A stretch of 19,456 nucleotides of DNA. It comes from DATKDU01 sp035512595. Lineage in GTDB: Bacteria > Planctomycetota > Planctomycetia > Pirellulales > Pirellulaceae. A model generated the notes under the pieces. The model was not told where the DNA came from and did no database searches. It saw only the letters and a list, made by a program, of their open reading frames with translations. The DNA is taken from assembly GCA_035512595.1 (NCBI GenBank), contig DATKDU010000485.1, positions 1 to 19,456 on the forward strand, read 5' to 3'. Position 1 is the first letter of the stretch. The number at the start of each line of letters is the position of its first letter. Of the stretch, positions 13,866-19,456 are shown one piece after another. Position numbers and translations under genes: made by a program.

Positions 13866-15206
13866 GTGTCCACCGTTACTGAAAAGCGTCTGCCGTACAA
13901 AGTCAAAGACCTCTCCCTGGCGGACCTGGGCCGCAAGCGGATCATGCTGGCCGAGAACGAGATGCCCGGCCTGATGTCGCTCCGCAAGAAGTACGGCCAA
14001 AGCAAGCCGCTGACCGGCGCCCGGATTGCCGGCTGCCTGCACATGACGACCGAGACGGCCGTCCTCATCGAGACGCTGATCGAGCTCGGCGCGCAGGTTA
14101 CCTGGAGTAGCTGCAACATCTTCTCCACGCAGGACGACGCGGCCGCGGCCATCGCCGAGACGGGAGTGCCGGTCTATGCGTGGAAGGGGATGAGCAACGA
14201 GGAGTTCGACTGGTGCATCGAACAGACGCTGTTTTTTCAGGACGGCGAGCCGCTGAACCTGATCCTCGATGACGGCGGCGACCTGACCAACATGGTCTTC
14301 GACAAATACCCCGAGCTGGTCGGCGGCATTCGCGGCTTATCCGAGGAGACGACGACCGGAGTCCATCGCCTGTACCAGCGGCTGGAAGCGGGGACGCTCA
14401 AGCTGCCGGCGATCAACGTCAACGACTCGGTGACCAAGAGCAAGTTCGACAATCTCTACGGCTGCCGCGAATCGCTCGCGGACGGCATCAAGCGGGCGAC
14501 CGACGTGATGATTGCCGGCAAGGTGGCGGTAGTGGCCGGCTATGGCGACGTGGGCAAGGGTTGCGCCCACAGCCTCAAGAGCTACGGCGCTCGCGTGCTG
14601 ATCACCGAGATCGATCCAATCAACGCGCTGCAGGCGGCCATGGAAGGCTACGAAGTGGTGACGATGGAGGAGGCGTGCAAGGAAGGAAACATCTTCGTCA
14701 CCACGACTGGCTGCTGCGACATAATCCGCGGCGAGCACATCGCCCAGATGAAGAACGACGCGATTATCTGCAACATCGGGCACTTCGACATCGAGATCGA
14801 CGTGGCGTGGCTGGAAGGCCAGGTGAAGAGCGGCGCGGCCAAGAAGGTGAACATCAAGCCGAGCCATCTGGGGGCCGTCGATCGCTACACGTTCAAGGAC
14901 AACGGCCGCAGCGTGCTGCTCTTGGCCGAAGGGCGGCTGGTGAACCTCGGCTGTGCGACCGGGCATCCGTCGTACGTGATGAGCAACTCGTTCTGCAACC
15001 AGGTGATGGCGCAGCTCGAGCTGTGGGAAAACCACGAGAAGTATCCGATCGGCGTCTACCGGCTCCCGAAAAAGCTCGACGAAGAAGTCGCCCGGCTGCA
15101 CCTCGACCAGCTCGGCGTGAAGCTGACCAGGCTCACCAAGAAGCAGTCCGAGTACCTCGGCATTCCGGCGGACGGGCCGTACAAGCCCGAGCATTATCGG
15201 TACTAG
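13866..15206 (+). CDS. ahcY: Adenosylhomocysteinase (S-adenosylhomocysteine hydrolase)
   Basis: AhcY splits S-adenosylhomocysteine into adenosine and homocysteine, using bound NAD, and so keeps methyltransferases running. The 446-residue protein is full length: YKVKDLSLADLGRKRIMLAE at the N-terminus, GCLHMTTETAVLIETL, SSCNIFSTQDDAAAAIA, AINVNDSVTKSKFDNLYGCR, the NAD-binding GYGDVGKG at residues 225-232, NIGHFDIEIDV, SFCNQVMAQLELW, and the diagnostic C-terminus KPEHYRY that reaches into the neighbouring subunit. The start is GTG 13866, with AGGAG upstream. It stands alone after a 550-bp gap, so it probably has its own promoter and perhaps a structured leader. Nothing unusual in the protein. 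Confidence 0.98.
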   Translation: MSTVTEKRLPYKVKDLSLADLGRKRIMLAENEMPGLMSLRKKYGQSKPLTGARIAGCLHMTTETAVLIETLIELGAQVTWSSCNIFSTQDDAAAAIAETGVPVYAWKGMSNEEFDWCIEQTLFFQDGEPLNLILDDGGDLTNMVFDKYPELVGGIRGLSEETTTGVHRLYQRLEAGTLKLPAINVNDSVTKSKFDNLYGCRESLADGIKRATDVMIAGKVAVVAGYGDVGKGCAHSLKSYGARVLITEIDPINALQAAMEGYEVVTMEEACKEGNIFVTTTGCCDIIRGEHIAQMKNDAIICNIGHFDIEIDVAWLEGQVKSGAAKKVNIKPSHLGAVDRYTFKDNGRSVLLLAEGRLVNLGCATGHPSYVMSNSFCNQVMAQLELWENHEKYPIGVYRLPKKLDEEVARLHLDQLGVKLTRLTKKQSEYLGIPADGPYKPEHYRY

Positions 15207-15238
15207 GAGCGCCAAATTTCGGCAAGGAACGCGGAAGA

Positions 15239-15499
15239 ATGCTTGTCCGCATGTACGCTGCGAGCGATGATACAAGTATGATTCTCATTCGCTTTTCCGA
15301 CGCCGATGCCAAACGCCGTGCCCTAGGTTATTTAACGGGGCGATTCTCCTTCACCAGTTACAGGACCGGTGAGGTTTTGGTTCCAGCAGCGGCACTGGCG
15401 GAACTCGCCGTGCAGGGGATTCCATTTTCCGCCGAAGGGCCGGCCGTGTATGGACAAGCCGTTCCGCCGCTTCGAGATTCTACTGCCGCTCCGGTATAA
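15239..15499 (+). CDS. Small protein of unknown function (73-86 residues)
   Basis: The most natural start is ATG 15278 (MILIRFSDADAKRRALGYLT, 73 residues). ATG 15239, preceded by GGAAGA, would give 86. The rest contains GRFSFTSYRTGEVLVPAAAL and GIPFSAEGPAVYGQAVPPLR. The mix of hydrophobic core and charged residues looks like a folded small protein, and I have an impression of similar small proteins in other bacteria, but I cannot name a family. Its end overlaps the next ORF by 50 bp in a different frame, which suggests a translationally coupled pair. It follows ahcY by 32-71 bp. Function unknown. Confidence 0.55.
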   Translation: MLVRMYAASDDTSMILIRFSDADAKRRALGYLTGRFSFTSYRTGEVLVPAAALAELAVQGIPFSAEGPAVYGQAVPPLRDSTAAPV

Positions 15500-15629
15500 C
15501 GACGGGCGGGCAGTTCCCGACGACGTCCTTGCGGATACGCTGCTGGAGCTTGAGCAGCGATTCGGGTCAGTGTCGTGCGACTTCCGGCTCGACACGCGAC
15601 TGGCGGAAATGGGAGGCGATCAGGATTAG
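15450..15629 (+). CDS. Short, probably truncated protein of unknown function
   Basis: 59 residues from ATG 15450: MDKPFRRFEILLPLRYNDGR, then VPDDVLADTLLELEQRFGSVSC, then DFRLDTRLAEMGGDQD. The first 40 residues look like the start of a conserved small protein whose usual length, as I remember similar sequences, is around 100 residues. The last 16 residues do not continue that pattern, so a frameshift or deletion near 15580 is suspected. It overlaps the preceding ORF by 50 bp. Function unknown; it may be a remnant. Confidence 0.45.
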   Translation: MDKPFRRFEILLPLRYNDGRAVPDDVLADTLLELEQRFGSVSCDFRLDTRLAEMGGDQD

Positions 15630-15740
15630 TTTCGTACGGGCCAATTGCTGACGCAGCCCCCTGCTGCCGCTGGCGCGCCAATAGTAAAATCGCCGCCGTC
15701 GCATTTTGAATCCTGGCCCCTGACTCCTCTGCCCTTCCCC

Positions 15741-17135
15741 ATGCCCACCATCCAAGCGTTCCGCGGACTGCGCTACAACCTGGGCCACGTCGGCTCGTTG
15801 TCGGACGTCGTTTGTCCGCCGTACGACGTGATCTCACCGGGACTGCAGAACCAACTCTATAAGAAGCATCCGGCGCATTTCGTGCGGCTGGAGCTGAACC
15901 GCGAAGAGCCCGGCGACAACGAGCAATGGAGCAAGTACACGCGGGCCGCCAAGTTTCTTCGCAACTGGCGGCAGGAGGGCGTGCTTCAGACCGATCCCGA
16001 TCCGGCGCTGTACGTCTATCACCAGACGTTCACCGTGGGGCACGCTGCCAGTGTGCCTGGACAGGTTGAAAACCTGTCCTACGGCGGCGGCCAGGAGTTC
16101 ACCCGCCGGGGCTTCATGTGCCGCGTCCGACTGGAAAGATTCGGCCAGGGGAAGATCTATCCCCATGAGGAGACGCACGCGGCTGCCAAGCAGGACCGGC
16201 TGCTGTTAACCAAGGCGTGCAAGGCGAACCTGAGCCAGATCTTCGGCCTCTATCCCGACCCGGACAATGAAGCTCAGAACTTGCTCGAGGAGGCGGTCGC
16301 AGGGCAAACGCCGCTGACGGCGACCGATCATTTGGGGGTCGTCCATCGCCTGTGGCCGGTGATGAACGTGGAGACGATCGCTCGCGTTGCGGCCGTCATG
16401 GACCCGCGGCCGATGTTCATTGCCGACGGGCACCATCGCTACGAGACCGCCTGCAATTACCGCGACGCGCTGGCTGAGCAGGGACCGCTGGACGAAGAGC
16501 ATCCCGCCAACTTCGTGCTCACGCAGTGCGTCAGCATGAACGACCCGGGCCTCTTGGTCTTGCCGACCCATCGCCTCTTCCGCGGCATTCCTCCGATCAC
16601 TGCCGAGAAGCTAGCTGAAAAGCTGGCCGACTGTTTTTCCGTGGACTTGGCGGGGACTGGGCCTGATGCGGCCGTCGGCATTTGGGCGGACATCGAATCG
16701 GCGGGCGAACAAGGGCGGCTGGCGCTCTACACCGCGCAGGATGACTCGTGGCTGGTGGCGACGATCAACGACGCGGGGCAGCAACGGATTGCGGAGCTGG
16801 CGTCCGAACATAGCAGCGATTGGCAGGGCCTGGGCGTGTCGATTCTGCACCGCCTGTTGATGGACGACTCGCTTAGGCAGGCCAACCTTCCCAAGCCGAT
16901 GTACGTCCACTCGGTAGAGGAAGTGGTTGCAGGTCTCAAGGACGGCGACACGTCAGGCCGCGACGCCACCGGCCAACTGGGCTCTGGCGGCCGCTTCGAG
17001 TTGGCCGCCCTCGTCATGCCCGCCACCGTCGATCACGTCCGCGCGATCAGCGAACACGGCGAGCGAATGCCGGCCAAGAGCACGTATTTTTATCCGAAGC
17101 TGCTGAGCGGACTGGTGGTGCATTTGCTGGAGTAG
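15741..17135 (+). CDS. DUF1015 family protein
   Basis: 464 residues, MPTIQAFRGLRYNLGHVGSL, then VVCPPYDVISPGLQNQLY, HFVRLELNREEPGDNE, RRGFMCRVRLERFGQGKIYP, HEETHAAAKQDRLLL, NLSQIFGLYPDPDN, the hallmark IADGHHRYETA (ADGHHRYE at residues 228-235), and MPATVDHVRAISEHGERMPA near the end with KSTYFYPKLLSGLVVHLL. The family (PF06245) is widespread in bacteria; no reaction has been settled to my knowledge, though the histidine-rich motif suggests a catalytic role. ATG 15741 is set by the family start, without a clear ribosome site. Residues about 100-115 (SVPGQVENLSYGGG) come from a palindromic repeat inserted in frame. The VOC gene follows 3 bp after the stop. Confidence 0.9.
   Translation: MPTIQAFRGLRYNLGHVGSLSDVVCPPYDVISPGLQNQLYKKHPAHFVRLELNREEPGDNEQWSKYTRAAKFLRNWRQEGVLQTDPDPALYVYHQTFTVGHAASVPGQVENLSYGGGQEFTRRGFMCRVRLERFGQGKIYPHEETHAAAKQDRLLLTKACKANLSQIFGLYPDPDNEAQNLLEEAVAGQTPLTATDHLGVVHRLWPVMNVETIARVAAVMDPRPMFIADGHHRYETACNYRDALAEQGPLDEEHPANFVLTQCVSMNDPGLLVLPTHRLFRGIPPITAEKLAEKLADCFSVDLAGTGPDAAVGIWADIESAGEQGRLALYTAQDDSWLVATINDAGQQRIAELASEHSSDWQGLGVSILHRLLMDDSLRQANLPKPMYVHSVEEVVAGLKDGDTSGRDATGQLGSGGRFELAALVMPATVDHVRAISEHGERMPAKSTYFYPKLLSGLVVHLLE
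16059..16079. repeat. Perfect palindromic repeat inside the DUF1015 gene
   Basis: GGACAGGTT (16059-16067), GAA, AACCTGTCC (16071-16079): a 9-bp perfect stem with a 3-nt loop. I know this type as a dispersed intergenic repeat in planctomycetes. Here it is in frame and adds PGQVENLSY between the strands YVYHQTFTV and EFTRRGFMCRV. Confidence 0.75.
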
Positions 17136-17138
17136 CCC

Positions 17139-17498
17139 ATGGGTCCGCGGCTGTCGCTGGTTGTCATCCGCGCTGCGGATCTCACCCGTTCGCGCCGTTT
17201 CTACGAGTCGCTGGGGCTGACATTTCGCGAGGAGCGACATGGCAGCGGGCCGCCCCATCTGGCATGCGAATTGGGCGACGCCGTGTTTGAGATCTATCCG
17301 TCGGGTTCAATTCCGTCTCCAACCGTTGGTACGCGGATCGGCTTTCGAATTGGCGATATCAACGCGGCAGTGGCCTCCGTCCCGAACCTTGGAGGCGAGA
17401 TCGTCTCTTTCCCCAAAGACAGTGCTTGGGGACGGCGCGCCGTGCTCCGCGACCCTGATGGGCACACGGTCGAACTGTTGGAGGAGCCGCCCGGCTGA
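17139..17498 (+). CDS. VOC/glyoxalase superfamily protein
   Basis: A 119-residue protein starting ATG 17139, 3 bp after the DUF1015 stop and thus probably co-transcribed. The beta-alpha-beta-beta-beta pattern of the vicinal oxygen chelate fold is seen twice: LSLVVIRAADLTRSRRFYES LGL, HLACELGDAVFEIYP, and then RIGFRIGDINAAVASV, with RRAVLRDPDGHTVELLEEP at the end. The last motif (DPDGHTVELLE) is typical of the glyoxalase/bleomycin-resistance/dioxygenase group, where the final Glu binds metal. The substrate cannot be told from the sequence. Confidence 0.85.
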   Translation: MGPRLSLVVIRAADLTRSRRFYESLGLTFREERHGSGPPHLACELGDAVFEIYPSGSIPSPTVGTRIGFRIGDINAAVASVPNLGGEIVSFPKDSAWGRRAVLRDPDGHTVELLEEPPG

Positions 17499-17987
17499 GT
17501 GGAGATGACCCAATTGCACCGCAGAATCAAGGTGTTCACGTACGTTCTGGAACTGGACTGTTTTGTCATCACGGATGAATTCAGACAAATCACCGACTAC
17601 GTCGGGCTTACCGAATGGCACCCCGCCGTATGGATCGGACGACTGTTCATCCTCGACAACGATTTCGGCGAGCACTGGTTCGACAACTGGGACGCGCGAC
17701 AAGAGATGGCAGAGCGCGCCGCCGCGCTCGGCTACCAACAGGAACAACTGATGATTTTGGACCCAATACGGTTTCAGGACGGCAGGAACGGCCCATGTCA
17801 TACTGCTGAGTTTCGCAAGCGTTTTTGGACCGATGTGCTTATGAACCTCGCGATCAGCGCGGACCTGATCGTCGAGGAGGCGAGAGCGTTCCAGCGGCAG
17901 GTTTCGGAATTCACCGACATCTACAGCGTCCCAAACCTCGAAGGTCGTATTCAGGAAGTACTTTCCGGGCGGTTTCCAAGCGGATGA
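17499..17987 (+). CDS. Protein of unknown function (160-162 residues)
   Basis: Starts GTG 17499, directly after the VOC stop, or ATG 17505 (MTQLHRRIKVFTYVLELDCF). I recognise no family. It is acidic and rich in aromatic residues in the middle (GLTEWHPAVWIGRLFILDND and FGEHWFDNWDARQEMAERAA). There is no signal peptide or membrane segment, so it is likely cytosolic. The C-terminal half looks helical (LMNLAISADLIVEEARAFQR). The contact with the VOC gene suggests a shared transcript from the DUF1015 gene on. A parS cluster begins 40 bp after its stop. Confidence 0.7.
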   Translation: MEMTQLHRRIKVFTYVLELDCFVITDEFRQITDYVGLTEWHPAVWIGRLFILDNDFGEHWFDNWDARQEMAERAAALGYQQEQLMILDPIRFQDGRNGPCHTAEFRKRFWTDVLMNLAISADLIVEEARAFQRQVSEFTDIYSVPNLEGRIQEVLSGRFPSG

Positions 17988-18027
17988 CCTCACGGGCGCC
18001 CGCTCGTCCACATGCCCAACGGCAAGC

Positions 18028-18043
18028 CGTTTCACGTGTAACG
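18028..18043. promoter_or_regulatory. parS: parS-like site 1
   Basis: CGTTTCACGTGTAACG: the TTTCACGTG core of the bacterial parS consensus (TGTTTCACGTGAAACA), with differences at positions 1, 12 and 16. Probable ParB-binding site. Confidence 0.75.
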
Positions 18044-18084
18044 GCCAGTGCCGCGACTTTTCGGCACGGCCATGTCAATCTGCA

Positions 18085-18100
18085 CGTTCCACGTGAAACA
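18085..18100. promoter_or_regulatory. parS: parS site 2 (best match)
   Basis: CGTTCCACGTGAAACA differs from the Bacillus-type consensus TGTTNCACGTGAAACA only at position 1. It is the best of the three sites. Confidence 0.9.
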
Positions 18101-18120
18101 GGCGAATTGCGTAAGCCGTG

Positions 18121-18136
18121 CGTTTCACGTGGAACG
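18121..18136. promoter_or_regulatory. parS: parS site 3
   Basis: CGTTTCACGTGGAACG. On the other strand it reads CGTTCCACGTGAAACG, almost the same as site 2. Centre-to-centre distances of the three sites are 57 and 36 bp. Confidence 0.87.
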
Positions 18137-18258
18137 CCCTGCCCGTGACGCGCAAGCCCGGCCACGTTTGTCGCCGCGGTAAATCGCCATTCCGCTAGCT
18201 CCACCCGGCGGATACCATTCGCAGCGATTCTCGTCCCCTTCCTCACCGGGCACATGCC

Positions 18259-19005
18259 TTGGTCCGCATCCTCTGCGTCGCCAATCAGAAAGGCGGCGTT
18301 GGCAAAACGACGACCGCCATCAACCTGGCAGCCGGGCTGGCCAAGGGGGGGCAGCGTACGCTCGTGATCGATCTCGATCCGCAGTGCAACGCCACGACGG
18401 GCCTGGCGAAGAAGCCGGCGGAGCGTCATGCCCTGGTGATACGCGAGCCCCTGTGCGAATCGGTTGTCGCGACGATCGTGCCGGGACTGGAGCTGCTGGC
18501 CGGTTGCCGCTCGTTTCAGGACGTCGATGCACTCGCCAAGGCGGACGGGAGCCAGGCCGCAATCCTGCGACATCATCTGATCGCCGAGCTGGAAGGGTAC
18601 GACTTCGTGCTGATCGATTGCCCGCCAAGTCTCGGCACGCTCACGCAAACGGCCCTCTCCGCCAGCACCGAAGTGCTGATGCCGATCCAGTGCGAGTACT
18701 TCGCCATGGAGGGGCTGGCCCAGATGATCGATGTAATCCGACAGGTGATCAGCCGCTCGAACAGCCGATTACAGTTTGGAGGGATTTTGCTGACCATGCA
18801 CGACGCGGCGTTGGAGTTGACGGCCGAGGTCGATCGCGAGGTCCGCGAATTCTTCGGGGGAATTGTTTTTGAAACCGTGATTCCACGGGACGCCGCCGCG
18901 TCGGAAGCGCCGAGCCATGGTCGCTCGGTGATCGACTACGCCCCGCGATCGCGCGCCGCCCGGGCGTACGTGGAATTGTGCCAGGAGGTGTTGGAGCGTG
19001 TCTAA
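18259..19005 (+). CDS. parA: Chromosome-partitioning ATPase ParA/Soj
   Basis: A 248-residue ParA of the short chromosomal (Soj) type, without an N-terminal DNA-binding domain. It begins VRILCVANQKGGVGKTTTA: deviant Walker A KGGVGKTT at residues 11-18, Walker A' DLDPQ at 38-42, Walker B FVLIDCPPSLG with Asp 120, and the ParA signature PIQCEYFAMEGLAQM. C-terminal VIPRDAAASEAPSHGRSVIDY is typical. ParA hydrolyses ATP on the nucleoid and pulls ParB-parS complexes apart. The start is TTG 18259, since no ATG or GTG occurs in frame near it; an ATG at 18254 is in another frame. The stop overlaps the parB start by 8 bp. Three parS sites lie 120-230 bp upstream. Confidence 0.96.
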   Translation: MVRILCVANQKGGVGKTTTAINLAAGLAKGGQRTLVIDLDPQCNATTGLAKKPAERHALVIREPLCESVVATIVPGLELLAGCRSFQDVDALAKADGSQAAILRHHLIAELEGYDFVLIDCPPSLGTLTQTALSASTEVLMPIQCEYFAMEGLAQMIDVIRQVISRSNSRLQFGGILLTMHDAALELTAEVDREVREFFGGIVFETVIPRDAAASEAPSHGRSVIDYAPRSRAARAYVELCQEVLERV

Positions 19006-19456
19006 AGAACGTCGATTGGGTCGCGGGTTGGAAGCGTTGTTGGGCCGCAGCTTGGACGGAGCGGGGCCGGTTGCGCCGGCGGACGGATTTGCTAGCAGCA
19101 GCGACGGCTCGCCGGGCAGCGGCCCGTTTGTGGATAGCTCGATCGTCAATAACGGCGACGTCAACGTCACGCGCAGCGAAGACGGCCAGCAGTGGCTGCC
19201 CCTGTGCCTGATCACGCCCAATCCCTATCAGCCCCGGGAGGCCTTCGACGAGGCCGAGATCGCCGACCTGTGCGACAGCATTCGCGCGCACGGCTTCTTG
19301 CAGCCGATCGTCGTGCGCCGCCACGGCGACGGCTACCAGATCGTTGCCGGCGAGCGACGGTTGCGGGCCGCTCAACTGGCCGCCTGGGAACGCGTGCCGG
19401 TGCAGATTCGCGAGGTCGACGACCGGCAGATGGCCGAGTTGGCGATCGTCGAGAAC
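18998..19456 (+). CDS. parB: Chromosome-partitioning protein ParB (3' end outside window)
   Basis: The first 153 residues are visible, from GTG 18998, with AGGAGG 9 nt upstream inside parA. The N-terminus SKERRLGRGLEALLGRSL is the classical ParB/Spo0J start that contacts ParA. A low-complexity linker follows (FASSSDGSPGSGPFVDSS), then the CTPase/ParB domain: LITPNPYQPREAFDEAEIAD, SIRAHGFLQPIVVRR, and the nucleotide-binding motif GERRLRAAQLA. The window ends at AIVEN, within the next conserved box. ParB binds parS, spreads as a CTP-dependent clamp and recruits ParA. The 8-bp overlap with parA indicates coupled translation. Confidence 0.96.
   Translation, partial: MSKERRLGRGLEALLGRSLDGAGPVAPADGFASSSDGSPGSGPFVDSSIVNNGDVNVTRSEDGQQWLPLCLITPNPYQPREAFDEAEIADLCDSIRAHGFLQPIVVRRHGDGYQIVAGERRLRAAQLAAWERVPVQIREVDDRQMAELAIVEN

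Larger units (their letters stand above)
17988..18258. other. Intergenic region carrying the parS cluster upstream of parA
   Basis: 271 bp without a gene. It holds three parS-like sites (18028-18136). The remaining 120 bp up to the parA start hold no clear ribosome site and no strong promoter pair. Confidence 0.7.

Noticed and set aside
14337..15275. Minus-strand ORF of 312 residues over ahcY
   Set aside because: It is a shadow of a complete ahcY gene.

Overview
The window looks like chromosomal DNA from a high-GC member of the Planctomycetota, probably Pirellulales-like. The signs are a PVC-type heme-binding protein with a HEAT-like region, a surface protein carrying the planctomycete N-terminal signature LEPLETRTLL with DUF11, GEVED and RTX repeats, several dispersed hairpin repeats, and the gene order itself. 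The taxonomic call is from recognised families, not from a search. No rRNA, tRNA, insertion sequence or CRISPR array was seen.

Layout. 1-1884 (+): the 3' end of one gene and a second gene that together look like one PVC-type dehydrogenase/HEAT/cytochrome c protein split in two. 1885-5410: a large Ca-binding surface protein whose N-terminal part (2199-2562) lies on the minus strand, head to head with the rest of the protein on the plus strand (2564-5410). This implies an inversion, or an assembly error, of about 364 bp. 5407-7325 (-): an nrfHA operon for respiratory ammonification of nitrite. 7409-12165 (-): an exopolysaccharide module of three genes, in transcription order a Wzz-like chain-length protein, an ExeA-type AAA ATPase of the kind found in PEP-CTERM/EPS loci, and a CpsD/Wzc-like protein with a degenerate P-loop and telomere-like CCCTGAA repeats inside its coding sequence. 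12166-12544: a divergent intergenic region rich in hairpin repeats. 12545-13315 (+): trpF with an unusual insertion. 13316-13865: a long leader with several stem-loops ahead of ahcY (13866-15206, +). 15239-15740: two small overlapping ORFs, the second apparently truncated. 15741-17987 (+): a DUF1015 protein, a VOC/glyoxalase protein and an unknown protein, closely packed. 18028-19456: three parS sites followed by parA and the start of parB, the chromosome partition locus, which usually lies near the replication origin.

How it works together. The trio Wzz-like/ATPase/CpsD-like should control export and chain length of an extracellular polysaccharide. The NrfH quinol dehydrogenase feeds electrons to NrfA on the outside of the cytoplasmic membrane. 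trpF and ahcY are housekeeping genes for tryptophan synthesis and the activated methyl cycle. ParA, ParB and the parS cluster segregate the chromosome. The points most worth a second look are the inverted surface-protein N-terminus, the split heme-protein gene, the kinase-like protein without a Walker A lysine, repeats that have entered coding sequences in frame, and the compact parS cluster.
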